Shown here: positions 50,176-60,710 of the stretch, piece after piece
How positions within the stretch are numbered: the first letter of the stretch is position 1
Layout of the letters: every line of letters starts with the position of its first letter
Assembly (NCBI RefSeq): GCF_902459465.1
Contig: NC_047070.1
Span: forward strand, 9,654,001-9,718,000
Direction of reading: 5' to 3'
DNA: 64,000 nucleotides
Origin: Asterias rubens
Lineage: Eukaryota; Echinodermata; Asteroidea; Forcipulatida; Asteriidae
Notes under the pieces: model-generated
The model's input: the letters and a program-made list of their open reading frames with translations, nothing else
Databases searched by the model: none
Told to the model about the DNA's origin: nothing
Translations under genes and position numbers: made by a program

Positions 50176-50765
50176 CGGGTCAAAGTTTAGACAAGTTGCA
50201 CCAACTGATAGTTGACATGTGGATAAACGAACGCGTTGAGATGACAAGGTTAAAACCCTCGATGTCAAGGGGAATTTCCTTGGAAAGGGTATACAAGCAG
50301 AAAATCGTTTCAACTACTAACAAGCTATTTCCTCAAAACATCATTTCTTCCGGTTTTCGGGTAATTATAAGAAGTGACAAGGTTATTCAAGATAACTTAC
50401 ATGGTTGTTAGAGGTTTTGAAGACCGCAATGCATTATTAATTAAAAGGATATGAGCTTTGTCTTACTTCTCTTTCGTAACCATAATAGTTTAACTTGTCC
50501 ATGGTGATGTCATTCCTAACGTAATCGTTAAAAAGTTAACAGTATCGGATTCAGAGGAATTGGGGATACCTAACCCAGCTCGGGTCAGGGCTCAATTTCA
50601 TATAGAGCCTGTACAAAACATTGTACAAAATGTGCCCCACCCCTATTGTGCTTTTCAACGAAATTTGTTAAGCAGTATTCTGAAATGTATTTTTTTTTCT
50701 TATGAAATTAGGCCCAGGCCAATTGAGCCCAGGCCTGCTTGTCGAAGGTTGTGACCGTCGATTTG
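50176..50765. other. intergenic, nothing recognised
   Basis: No repeat or gene signature beyond short AT-rich words. Confidence 0.4.
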
Positions 50766-51053
50766 GATTTTTTTTTACAAAACACAATGTCCACAGATTT
50801 ACATTAAACTTACGAATTTGAAGATTATGATGGTAGAAAGCTTGCCTTAAAAATATAAGTTGCTGAGGTGCTGTAGTTTTTGAGAAATTAGTACAAGAAT
50901 GTCATGAAAATACGTTTTTACATGCTACAGCACCCGGGCAACTGATATTATTGTAAGGGAAGCTTTCTATCATTATCTTCAAACTGTGTAAGTTTAATGT
51001 AAATCTGTGGACATTGTGTTTTTGTCCCACAAAAAGTACCCAATACCTTTTAA
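50766..51053. mobile_element. MITE family B, copy 2 (shorter)
   Basis: A palindrome with ATGTCCACAGATTTACATTA and AACTTACGAATTTGAAG on the left and CTTCAAACTGTGTAAGTTTA, ATGTAAATCTGTGGACATTG and GTACCCAATACCTTTTAA on the right. About 140 bp shorter than the 17.3-kb copy, missing part of the centre. Confidence 0.82.
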
Positions 51054-51600
51054 GACAAATTTGAATATTTGATTGTTTGTTGGGGTAGTTGTTTGTATGT
51101 TTTGAGGGGTTTGTTTAATTTTATTTTTAGCAACCTCCCCATGTTTCTGCCTACACGAAAGCGAAGCGAGGATGTCCCCACCCTGTCTGTACAAACACCC
51201 GGATCCATTCTGTGTAAGCCCTCGCTTTCACCAGATAGACACCCAACACAAGACACCTCTATAGCTTTTGGCCTGGGATGAAATAAAAATGAAACTAGTT
51301 TCTTTTTATCTAATAACTTTACAAAGTTTCAGCATTGCAAACTTGCAATTTGCTATGGGTACACACAACGTACACAACTGGCATTTCCCGTTGCAGCACG
51401 TGTACATTGGTGCAGTTTATTTCATTAAGTTGCATTCATCTGTGTTTGTACTTCACAGGCAGCCACATCAACAGAATGTCACGGTTTGTTTATGCCAGCC
51501 GCAAAAACAACTTTTTATAACAATACAAACTTTTTACAACTTTCCTGAATCCTTTCATGAGCTCTGGTAACCCATTCACAGTGGGATAACAATACTATTT
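51054..51600. other. intergenic, nothing recognised
   Basis: Frames of 61-100 codons on + overlap each other and resemble no family. Confidence 0.35.
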
Positions 51601-52200
51601 ATGGGTGAGTCTCTTTCATTATCCAAGGCGGAAGGCCCCCAAAAAGTCAAGGTTGATACCCCCTATTCATTCCGGACCATTCCTCTCATTAATAATACCC
51701 GCGCAGAACCGTCTGTGACAGCTCAATGCTGGGCTTTCCCTCTTCTTTTTGTCTCTATGACTAAGCGTGACGTCAAACTTGGTTTCGGAAGCATAGAGCC
51801 ATGAAATACGATCGAGCCAGTCTAACGAAATTCACCCCAGCTGTTGTATAGTTGAACATACCCTTCTTGGCTATGGTATTGTAATGGGTTGGTGTACCAC
51901 CGCAAAGTTTGGGCCAAAACACCCGGAGTTACCATGCCGACTGGCTGCATGACGTCACGACTACCGGTCGGGGCCCTGTGAAAGTATGCCACGCATGCCT
52001 GAGGATCGCGTGACGTCAATCCAGCTGTAGGTATTATGCTCAACACACCACCAAGGCCAAGGTTGGGGTTAAGTTGAATGGTTTTACTACTCGGTGAAGC
52101 CATCCGAATCAAAACAAAATTAAAACATGAACTTGGTCGTCTTGGCAACCATTTCCTGGTTGCTCGGAAGTGAAGTGAAAGTCTGCCAAGGCATTCAACT
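51601..52200. promoter_or_regulatory. candidate enhancer: three perfect CREs in 250 bp
   Basis: Repeat-free and clearly GC/CpG-richer than its flanks. TGACGTCA occurs at 51768-51775, 51950-51957 and 52011-52018. There are also TTTGGGCCAAA-type and CCAAGGCCAAGG words. A 108-codon minus-strand frame (51822-52148) overlaps but has no recognisable domain. The CREB/ATF site density is far above background; enhancer function is inference. Confidence 0.45.
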
Positions 52201-53240
52201 TACAAACTTTCAAAAAGTGAATCTTTTTGTGTTGCTTTTGGTGGTACCTCGAAATACGAAAAGCAAGATCGAGCCTTAATAGACGCAGATTTTGGTCGAA
52301 TACTATAACGCGTATTTCCTGAAACGATCAAATCTACAATATTGGATAAACTCTCGTGGTATCGGAAACTATAAAAAATGCAACTGTCTGCGCAAGTGGA
52401 ATTTCATTTTGTTTTTAGTGTGTAATAAAACTTTGCAATGGCATTTTGTTTTGGTAATATACTTTGAGTGATTAGATACTATTACATTGATATAGGGCGA
52501 CTCGAGGAGTTTCAACTTTAAGGAATGTTTTTGAACTATAATAAAGTTTGTTTTTTGGTTAAAAGCCCGGACGTCCTAAAAGCGAACCGGATTCACCACA
52601 ATGTGACTCAAAGTTTTATATCCTTTACAATTATGTTTTTGTCTGGTGTTTTTTACTTCTTATTTTATTTGTGTACACGCCAGGGCGTGGCTCTTAATTT
52701 GAAAACAACATACTGAATGTTTCGTTGGGACATGTTATGAAAAACGGAAAGAAACTGGTGATCCACCTCTTCGTAACTTCAGTCCTTATTCGGACAGTCT
52801 GAGACATGATGAAAGGAAGTGACGTTACTTTCACGGGGAATTTCCTTGACAGGGTGAGCCTCATATAGGCCTATAGGATATTAACAATTATATTCTTTGT
52901 CTTCAAGTTCTATTATAATTTATAAATTATGTGCATGTCACAGTTATCGGGTAGTTTATTTTAAAGAGTAACGTTTCTGGTGGAATCCCCCGATTGCTTT
53001 ATTTTACACGGGGAAAAAAGGGAAATCTGTTGCGTGTGTGCTTGACGACTAAAGATAATATGCATTTCTTAGAATTCAGTTTTTCAATAGAGTTGACAAC
53101 TTGACGTTTTGGTGAAAAATTAACGAGGTTCATTTTTTGAAGTGCGGATCGAAGAGTACAATTAAATTAAATTAAATTAAATTAAAATAAATGTACGTGT
53201 TAATCATTATGAAAACTCGTGTACCACCGCCATTACAGCG
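52201..53240. other. intergenic; (ATTAA)n tract
   Basis: A short pentanucleotide array of ATTAA, about six units, at 53160-53187. Nothing else recognised. Confidence 0.45.
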
Positions 53241-53617
53241 GGTACACACTGTAATAAAAGTGGTAAATTGTCAAAGACCAGTCTTCTCACTTGGTGTATC
53301 TCAACATAAAAAAAGGTATAAAATAACAAACCTGTGAAAATTTGAGCTCAATTGGTCGTCGAAGTTACAAGATAATAATGAAGAAGAAAAAAACTGTCAC
53401 GGAGTAGTGTGCTTTTAGATGGCAGATTTAGGATTTGAGGTCTCGAAATAAAATTCGCGGAAAATTACTTCTTTCTCGAAAACTAAGTCACTTCAGAGTG
53501 AGCCGTTTATCACAATGTTTTATACTAGTACCAACCTCTCCCTATTTATCGTTACCAAGTAAGGTTCAATGCTAAAAACTATGTTGAGTAACTACCAATA
53601 GTGTCCATTGCCTTTAG
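53241..53617 (-). mobile_element. MITE family A, one end degraded
   Basis: TGGTAAATTGTCAAAGACCA, TCTTCTCACTTGGTGTATC, AACAAACCTGTGAAAATTTG, GAGGTCTCGAAA, and AATAGTGTCCATTGCCTTTA at the far end. The first terminal repeat and half of the central hairpin are eroded. Confidence 0.87.
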
Positions 53618-53625
53618 TCTGATAA

Positions 53626-53900
53626 TAGCGTTTATATCCAAGAAGGTGCTCAAGGCGCTTGAAAAAAAACATTAACACTTTTATAGCCCATGTTTTAATG
53701 TTTCTGCCAAAGGAGGCACTTTTATATAACAACAACCTTTTTAATAGGTGAACACAAAGTCCTGCGGCGCACTCTATACAGCCACTGCCAGAAACGAGGA
53801 CAACCCCCTCTCTTATCTTTCATCAATAAGTGCACTGGGTTCTTTTACGTGCATGTTATAACACGAAGGCATTTCCAGTTCAATTCAAATTCCCTGCATG
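53626..53900 (-). mobile_element. SINE-like retroposon, reverse copy
   Basis: The minus strand contains ACGTAAAAGAACCCAGTGCA and CTTAT, shared with the 29.82-30.12-kb element, and finishes in a GCGCCTTGAGCACCTTCTTG tail with ATAAACGCTATTATCAG. It directly abuts the family A MITE end at 53617. Confidence 0.55.
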
Positions 53901-55130
53901 GCCTATCCCTTTCCACGGGCTCTATCAAAACTGCAACAAAAATAATGTTTACACATTTCCAACTGATTTTGAGGTTTGGATTGTTTCCTTGGTCACATTT
54001 TGTCTACTGAATTGGTTGTGTCAGGTGGTCAATGGGAGTCGTGTCTAGGTTCACAATCTATTTACTTAGTCATTTCTTCGAAAAGTGAACCTTGTGAAAT
54101 ACCCCCAAAGGTATGTGCGTGCTAAAACGCCCAAGTTAATACCAAGGTATAATGGTACTTTGATTTCTTGGTACCTTTGTCATGGCACGTGACAACTTGC
54201 ATCCTGAATTCGTCTTAATAATTACAATTTGATCACACAGTAAAAATACGAAAAGTTAACAGTTTCTGACGGTCTGTTGTAATAGTGTGTATTTCTGTGT
54301 GTTAGTTTCCTCAAGGAAGTATATAAGAACTGGGTACAGTTTGACAGAAGGCTGATAAATTAAAAGTACACGTCACAGGAAAACAGATAACATACAAGCA
54401 GTATCTTTTTGTACAGTCCCTTGCACTATTATTTATTGAAAGTGCCGCCACTCGTTGAAATGCCAAAACTCCTTTGTTTGAATTACAAAAATTGTCAGAT
54501 GGGGCACCACTCACTATTTGTCGCTAAAAATTAATCTAAAGTTGGTTTTCACATTTCAGTTCTCATTCACGGACTGCCTTGACTTTACTTGTCACCGCTG
54601 TCAATATTTACCAACTTTGTTATTCATCACCTAACAAACAGGCCCGGCGTAAAAGTTTTACCCCAAATTTCATTACAAGTACACACACACAAATCACCAG
54701 AGCATATTATTATGTGCACAAAAACGGTTATGGTTAAGTGAACAGTTAGTTATTTTAGGTTTCATACACAATACCTTCACGGTCTCGCGTGATCATTGGA
54801 GCTTTTTAACAATATTATTAATCATAAAAAAATAGGAAGAAAAGCATAACCATGGAGACTGCACACTCGGGTAAACAAACTTTCTTCCGGTGGTAAACAA
54901 ATTTTGTTCTTCCACAGCAAAACACATTTTTATTTTTATTTAAAGAACTATCAAAACAACTTTGGTCACAAAAGAAAATGAGTGCATATTATAAGGAAAA
55001 CAAGATTGTGGAATGTCAGCATTGTGAAGGCATCAAAATATGTTTGTAAAATTTGAAAAAGACGGAGAGGTCAGGCGTTCTTTTAACCGCTCTGGTCAAG
55101 GCCTCATGGGGGGGGGGGGGGGGGGGGGGA
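53901..55130. other. intergenic; 22-base G run at the right edge
   Basis: A run of 22 G at 55108-55129. A small inverted repeat (CCAAGGTATAATGGTAC...GGTACCTTTG) near 54142-54178. No gene. Confidence 0.4.
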
Positions 55131-55139
55131 ATATGGTTA

Positions 55140-55400
55140 TATCTGGTTGTTGAGTCTGTACTCTCTAAAAGAGTGAAAATGCACCCTTTGTAGAGCCATA
55201 AGAGGGACAACTGTTTTTCGAGTGGTCTACCAGTCTTTGAGATTGAAGTAAGTTGCATCTTTTTCGATTTTTCACTCTGTCCTGGAGTGAAACCCCTTTT
55301 AATGAAAGAGTGAAATAACCACCACTCTTTTTAAAGGGCCATATGAGGGACAATTCGAAATGTTAAGAGTGGTGTTTTTCACTCTTACATTAAGAGAGTA
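55140..55400. repeat. interspersed AGAGTGAA / TTCACTCT repeat, copy 2
   Basis: Relative of 28430-28790. Contains AAAAGAGTGAAAATG, AGCCATAAGAGGGACAA, TTTTTCACTCTGTCC, GGGCCATATGAGGGACAA and TTTTTCACTCTTAC, and is partly self-complementary. Confidence 0.5.
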
Positions 55401-55890
55401 GTATCGTGCTCGTATTTGCTCAGCAGAAAAATTATTTAGTTATATTCAATGCTTGAGCATCTCTGTGAAATTGGCCCAGACTGTAAAATACTCATTAATT
55501 CCGATATATCTTTACCTGTGTATAGCTATATAATAGCTAGCTATAATCTGGGAGGGTTTAGCCTTTTTCTTACGTGTATCTAGGGGGGGGGGGGGTTGAT
55601 ATATTAGTGACAATTAAATCAACACGAAAAACGTCAAAGAATGCCCCGAAAGGTCAATGATTTCTCAAACAAAATACATTTTCTATTTAATGCTATTTTC
55701 AGAGACTTTATGGACTAACAAAATTGTCTTATAGCCAAATTATTGGCGTCCGTATTGTGATTATACAGAATTGAAATAGAGGGTCCCTAATAGGTAACGG
55801 CGCGGTCATGATGAGCCATCTTATCAAACAGCGAAACCTATAGGTTCGGAAAGATTATGGCGTGGGCCCCATTATGCATAATGCCATTAC
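55401..55890. other. intergenic, nothing recognised
   Basis: AT-rich with an 11-base G run at about 55584-55594. Confidence 0.4.
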
Positions 55891-56279
55891 TTAAAGACAC
55901 TGGACACCTTTGGTAATTGTCAAAGACCATACTCTCACTCGGTGTGTATCTCACCATATATGCACAAAATAACAATCCTGTGAAAATTTGAGCTCAATAT
56001 TGGTTGTCGAAGTTGCGAGATAATAAGCCCATGGAAGAAAAACACCTGTCACAAGTGTGTGATTTCAGATGCTTGATTTCGGGACCTCAAAATCTAATTC
56101 TGAGGTCTCAAAATCAAATTCAAATATTTAAGTGGAAAATGACTTCTTTCTCGAAAACTACTTCAGAGGGAGCCGTTTCTCACAATGTTTTAGACTATCA
56201 ACAGCTCCCTTGTAAAGAAGTAAGTTTTCATGTTTACAATTATTTTGAATAATTGCCAATAGTCTCCAGTGCTTTTAAC
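55891..56279 (-). mobile_element. MITE family A, full length
   Basis: TTAAAGACACTGGACACC at one end, GTCTCCAGTGCTTTTAA at the other. The central hairpin CCTCAAAATCTAATTCTGAG and all modules are present. Confidence 0.9.
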
Positions 56280-56865
56280 ACCAAGTTGGTCTATGTTTAT
56301 AGGTTAAAGTTTACCGTAAAGAAGTGTGTTATCACTCATTTATTATGTATCGTAAAAACATGATCAACTCAGCTCACCACCGCCACAGTCGACTGCTCGG
56401 GAAAAATCGAAATGCGAAGTCAGCCTGTGTTAAAACAAATTATGTCAATGAAATATTAATACATACGGTGTTGTAATTATTCATTTCAAATCACACACGA
56501 GGGTTTTGGGATATTAAAATTTCATGTATGAAGCCTAGGTCACCCACGTACCCAAACACCCCCGTGATAGTTTCCACTTCAATAAATAATTGCATCACAA
56601 GTGCCTCAGTTATTCATTTACTGACGTTAGAGGGCGCCATGTCCCGTTGTCGGTCAATGTGATTATTTTATACCAAAAAGAAATTGGTGCACATGAAACT
56701 GTTTTTTAGTTGAGATAAGATTAGATTTAGATTTAGGTTAGATATATTTAATAGATTGAAGTTACTTCTAATGCTATTATGATTTGTAAGCTATCTGTTC
56801 TTAGATTTGTCTTGTAAACTCTGCACCCAGTGTATCACACCTCTTTGTGTGTGTGAGGTATACAA
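56280..56865. other. intergenic, nothing recognised
   Basis: AT-rich. Repeated TTAGATTTAG words at 56722-56745. Confidence 0.4.
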
Positions 56866-57062
56866 TTTCAGAAAGCTGTTTTTAAGCAGAAAATGCTGCT
56901 TAGCAAGTTTGTTTGCGAAAAAGTGCAAAGCGAAAAACGAGCTGAGAACCAGTGGCAACAATGTCCTCTCTAGGCAACTTTGGCTAGTCACTTGTTTCTT
57001 CTTAGCAAGTTTGTCCCTGCTTAGAAAGTGTTTGTGCTCTCCAGGCTTTATGAAATTGGACA
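56866..57062. mobile_element. palindromic MITE, degraded relative of the 22.9-kb element
   Basis: Left ACAATTTCAGAAAGCTG and AAGCAGAAAATGCTGCTTAG, right TCTTAGCAAGTTTGTCCCTG and GGCTTTATGAAATTGG, with matching inverted order and about 195 bp between ends. The overlapping frames on both strands are repeat-derived. Confidence 0.6.
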
Positions 57063-57160
57063 AAGTAATATTCTTCATCCTCTATGCAATTGGATTGTTA
57101 TTACATAATAAAAAAAAGAGAAAATAGAATTAGCCGTTGCAAACTGTTTCCCAAATCCCA

Positions 57161-57546
57161 TTTAAAGGCAGTGGACACTATTGGTAATTACTCAAAATAA
57201 TTATCAGCATAAAACCTCACTTGGTAACAAGTAATGGGGAGAGGTTGATAGTATAAAACATTGTGAGATACAGCTCCCTCTGAAGTAAATAGTTTTTGAG
57301 AAAGAAGTAATTTTCCACAAATTTGATTTTGAGACCTCAAGTTTAGAATTTGAGGTCTCGAAATCAAGCATCTGAAAGCACACAAGTTCGTGTGTGACAA
57401 GGGTGTTTTTTCATTCATAGTTATCTCGCAACTCTGACGACCAATCAAGCTCAAATTTTCACAGGTTTGTTATTTTATGCATTTGTTGGGATACAAGTGA
57501 GAAGACTGGTCTTTGACAATTACCAATAGTGTCCATTGTCTTTAAA
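57161..57546 (+). mobile_element. MITE family A, full length, best-preserved copy
   Basis: TTTAAAGGCAGTGGACAC to GTGTCCATTGTCTTTAAA, 386 bp. Central hairpin GAGACCTCAAG...GAGGTCTC, with the order of modules as in the consensus I infer from the other copies. Confidence 0.93.
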
Positions 57547-57624
57547 TGGGACCTATGGTATAAACGCAAAAAGGTTTATGAAGAGTGTCCACCGCCCAGC
57601 ACTTAGTAGAGTAGGTAGGATTTG

Positions 57625-57900
57625 AAACTTTGCATGGTGGAAATACGATAAAGAAAGGTTTGCGGTAACACCATGTAATGACTATCTCTAATGAGTTGGG
57701 GTGTTTCTGAAAAGAACTGTTGGTTTCAACTCGTCGTTTCGATCAGTATGCTCTGATCGTCTTCTGGAGAAAGCTCGTAGAGTAGTTCTCAGTTTGGTCC
57801 TTATAAACCTTGGAGAAAAACTTTGCTAGGGTTAGTATGATTTTGCATGGTGGAAATACAATATAGAAAGGTTTGCGGCAACACCATGTAATGCGGGTTG
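57625..57900 (-). mobile_element. retrozyme- or PLE-terminal-like unit with 214-bp-spaced direct repeats
   Basis: A ~50-base phrase (TTGCATGGTGGAAATAC..., AAGGTTTGCGGTAACACC, ATGTAATG) occurs at 57631-57682 and 57845-57895. Between them, on the minus strand, a 6-bp stem GATCAG/CTGATC is followed by GAAAC, the same order of words as the Penelope tail at 9.9 kb. This suggests a tandem or partial copy of a hammerhead-type retroelement terminal repeat. No open frame. Confidence 0.35.
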
Positions 57901-59090
57901 TAATGTTAGGCCATTAACTATTTTTGTACATCAATAAAACTTTACAATAATTGTCTCTGCCTGGTTTGACTCCAACTAAAATGAGCGAACAGTTATCTTG
58001 TAACTTTTATTATAGATTATATTTTATTCATCAATACATATAATTTACTGATAACAAGCCGACATGTTAATCAAACTAAAATACACACAAACTTATAATT
58101 ATAAATTTATCAAACTAATTAAACATAAACTTATTATATATTTATATTCCAACCAAACAATACTGCTTGCAGTTATGAACAAAGGCCTCCTCTGTAACAT
58201 TTTGTTTAAAATCAGTGTAAAAATTGTGACTCCTGTGACAGGTATTGATACAATACTGCATAGTGGAAAACTCAAATTGATTTAGATCGATTACCATAAC
58301 ATAATTGTAACTAATACTAAATATCAATAATAACGACATGTAAATGCACACATACATTGTATCCACCCTTTTGGGTGTTCAAGGTATAATGTTAATTCAA
58401 AGTCCATTCATTGCCATAATGGCAAAAAGTAAAAAAAAACTCACACAATCTTCATCTACAGGTAAAGGAAAACTAATCAGGCCAGACCTCTCCATGTGTC
58501 CCTCATGCATTGAGCGTAATGCGTAAAAGTATCTGACAAGCAATGCATCAATTTCATGTACAGGCATGCAACTGTAACTTCACCCTAAAGGAGGAAATTA
58601 CTTCAATCATTTTGTATAGTATTTTTCAATTTTGATAAAACTGAGAAAAGAAAAAAAAGAGGAAATCATCTGTTTCTAGGAAAAGTGTATTGCATATACT
58701 GGCAGCTGGCTATCCGTAACGACTACATAAATGTGTGCATTAGTTGACATGTATTTTTTTATTGATCCAAGAGGAAAACATGGATTTCCTGCTTCAATCT
58801 TTAATTTAAATCTAGGAGATTTCATGCATAATATTACTTTGGGTTTGTCTCTATTCATTACTATTGTAAAACCTGAGGTACACAAGTTTTCAAAATAATG
58901 AATCACTTCTTCATTATACAGAATGTACAATTTCAGCTGCTTTAAACTTTACAAACATTTATAAAGGTATGTGCATGAATAAAAGTCATACAATAATTTT
59001 TCAATTAACATTCAATTAACTTTGATCTTCTTTTAATATGACATTATGATTTGAAGGCTGGGTGTCAGTGTGGCTATGGCAGATGACAGT
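57901..59090. other. intergenic, nothing recognised
   Basis: AT-rich throughout. Short frames (58064, 58142, 58676) have biased composition and no family signal. Confidence 0.4.
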
Positions 59091-59091
59091 T

Positions 59092-59222
59092 TGGCCCTGT
59101 CCGAATTGGCGACTTTGGCTACAGCTACGGCTAGATCAGCGCGTCTGTCAGTGTTGAAGAATAGCAGACGCGCTCGCCCTAGCCGTAGCTGTAGCCGAAG
59201 TCGCCAATTCGGACACGGCCTT
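59092..59222. mobile_element. palindromic MITE, GGCC(C/G)TGTCCGAATTGGCG ends
   Basis: Two ~57-bp arms: GGCCCTGTCCGAATTGGCGA, TTTGGCTACAGCTACGGCTA and GCGCGTCTG on the left, and the complement CAGACGCGCTCG, CCTAGCCGTAGCTGTAGCCG and AAGTCGCCAATTCGGACACG on the right, around a loop of about 15 bases. Frames on both strands are artefacts. A degraded half-copy lies at 59396-59448. Confidence 0.88.
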
Positions 59223-59230
59223 AGTGTCCA

Positions 59231-59384
59231 TTTAAAGACACTGGACACTATTGGTAATTGTTAAAGACCAGTCTTCTCACTTCCCACACTTTTGTATCTC
59301 GACATACGCATGAAATAACAAACCTGTAAGGTTTAATGATAATGATTATTTTGAGTAATTACCAATAGTGTCAACTGCCTTTAA
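59231..59384 (-). mobile_element. MITE family A, large internal deletion
   Basis: TTTAAAGACACTGGACAC, GGTAATTGTTAAAGACCAG and AACAAACCTGTAA are joined directly to TTATTTTGAGTAATTACCAA and GTCAACTGCCTTTAA. Only the two ends remain (154 bp). Confidence 0.88.
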
Positions 59385-59395
59385 CATTGCTGTTG

Positions 59396-59448
59396 CTGTA
59401 GCAAATAGTCAAAGCCACAGCAAAAGTTACCCAATTAGGACAGCCCAA
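59396..59448. mobile_element. half-copy of the 59.1-kb MITE
   Basis: The minus strand reads GGGCTGTCCTAATTGGGTAA, CTTTTGCTGTGGC, a diverged match to one arm of 59092-59222. Confidence 0.5.
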
Positions 59449-59697
59449 CTTGGTGTAAGAGGTAGGAAAGCAAATGAAACATGTGAAGTACTAATATTAT
59501 CCATTCATTTAATTACTTAAACCATAATTTTAAAATCAAATTCTAGTAGTACTCTAGCCATAACTGCAGTATGTATGTAATCATAACGCACTACTGTTGT
59601 AAGTGACAGTAAGGCAAGTTTGACCAAGGATTCAATCATTCATAAAAATAAAAAAAATTGACTTAGAATTCAATGATTCATACACAATATTGTTCAA

Positions 59698-59812
59698 AGC
59701 CCGTTTCATACTTTCTGCAAATGCTTTGTGCGAAGCATATTTTCTTGCATCACAATCGGAAAAACAACGCGTACTGATAATTGTGTCACCAAAATAGTAT
59801 GAACTGGGCTGT
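59698..59812. mobile_element. MITE related to the 19.95-kb AGCCCGGTT family
   Basis: Starts AGCCCGTTTCATACTTTCTG and ends AAAATAGTATGAACTGGGCT, about 115 bp. The inner arms are diverged. Confidence 0.6.
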
Positions 59813-59827
59813 CGTATACAAAAGTGG

Positions 59828-59958
59828 GGATAACTTTCCGTATGGCACCACCACCTTTTTACTCATTTTTCAAAAATGGATATCTCATTGAGGTAAATTA
59901 GACACTATATTATTTCATATCGAGTGAAAAAGTGGTGGCGCCATACAGAAACTTTTCC
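59828..59958. mobile_element. hAT-like MITE, copy 1, with 8-bp target duplication
   Basis: A 131-bp element from GGATAACTTTCCGTATGGCA to GCCATACAGAAACTTTTCC, flanked by AAAAGTGG at 59820-59827 and 59959-59966. Arms of about 33 bp around TATCTCATTGAGGTAAATTA. Eight-base duplications are typical of hAT (and P) elements. Confidence 0.9.
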
Positions 59959-60207
59959 AAAAGTGGGATATGGCTGTCTTGCCATACATAACCATTACTT
60001 TGCCAATTGGCAGTTGAACTAGTATTAAGCAATAATTGTTTCCGCATGTAACTCCTCAAGGTTTGATAATTATCAGGTCTGGAAATACACCAAGGCAATG
60101 GCCTCTAGCTGTTGCCCATGGACTTGGCCTTGGTGCCTCCTTAAAAGTTTCCCATATACTTCCTTTCAGGTTTTCTGATGGAATAGCCATTTTGCATATG
60201 CAAATAG

Positions 60208-60339
60208 GGATACCATTCCGTATGGCGCCACCACTTTTTCACTAATTTTTACAAAAAAGGATATCTCATTGAGGTAAATTAGATACTATATTATTTCATA
60301 TCAAATGAAAAAGTGGTGGCGCCATACGGAAACTTTTCC
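60208..60339. mobile_element. hAT-like MITE, copy 2, with 8-bp target duplication
   Basis: A 132-bp element closely matching the one 250 bp upstream and in the same orientation, flanked by GCAAATAG at 60200-60207 and 60340-60347. The different duplication shows an independent insertion rather than a tandem duplication. Confidence 0.92.
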
Positions 60340-60391
60340 GCAAATAGCTTTGCTTTGCCCTCTTAAAGATGAAATTTCAGACCTGGATTAT

Positions 60392-60397
60392 TTTAAT
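60392..60397 (-). terminator. candidate polyadenylation signal for ADO
   Basis: ATTAAA on the minus strand, about 315 bases after the ADO stop. No AATAAA was seen closer, so the 3' UTR would include the 60.5-kb hairpin. Tentative. Confidence 0.25.
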
Positions 60398-60529
60398 TGA
60401 CATGATTTATAAGTAACAAAGGTTCATCAGGTTGTTTTCCATGTAAATAGACAACAGCTGTACAGTGTTAAGGTCTGTCTTTGTCGTTGGTGTTAACTCT
60501 CTCAACTAAATAAAGTATTTGGGGCTATG

Positions 60530-60658
60530 TTAGACCTAGTAACTGGGGTGCTGTACTCCTTTTTTTGAAATTTTGTCATTAATATCGGTCGTGCTAGGAC
60601 AACCGATATTGACAAAATTTCGAAAAGAGGAGTACAGGGCCCCAGTTACTGGGTCTAG
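60530..60658. repeat. long hairpin just downstream of ADO (possible 3' UTR)
   Basis: Arms GTAACTGGGGTGCTGTACTC, TTTTGAAATTTTGTCA and AATATCGGT are mirrored by ACCGATATTGACAAAATTTC and GAGGAGTACAGGGCCCCAGT, with a loop of about 11 bases. It lies 53 bases past the ADO stop codon. Probably another small MITE, which would be transcribed in the ADO 3' UTR. Confidence 0.85.
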
Positions 60659-60710
60659 GGCTTAATATGTTGAAAATTTGGTATAATATAATTTCTCGTG
60701 CATGTGATTG

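Noticed and set aside
51822..52148. A 108-codon minus-strand frame
   Set aside because: No recognisable motif and no splice or start context. The local GC richness that keeps it open is better explained by the candidate regulatory island.
33571..57454. Several 60-110 codon frames with shared peptides such as SFSKTT and VCFQM
   Set aside because: All fall inside copies of MITE family A. The apparent conservation comes from the repeat, not from a protein family.
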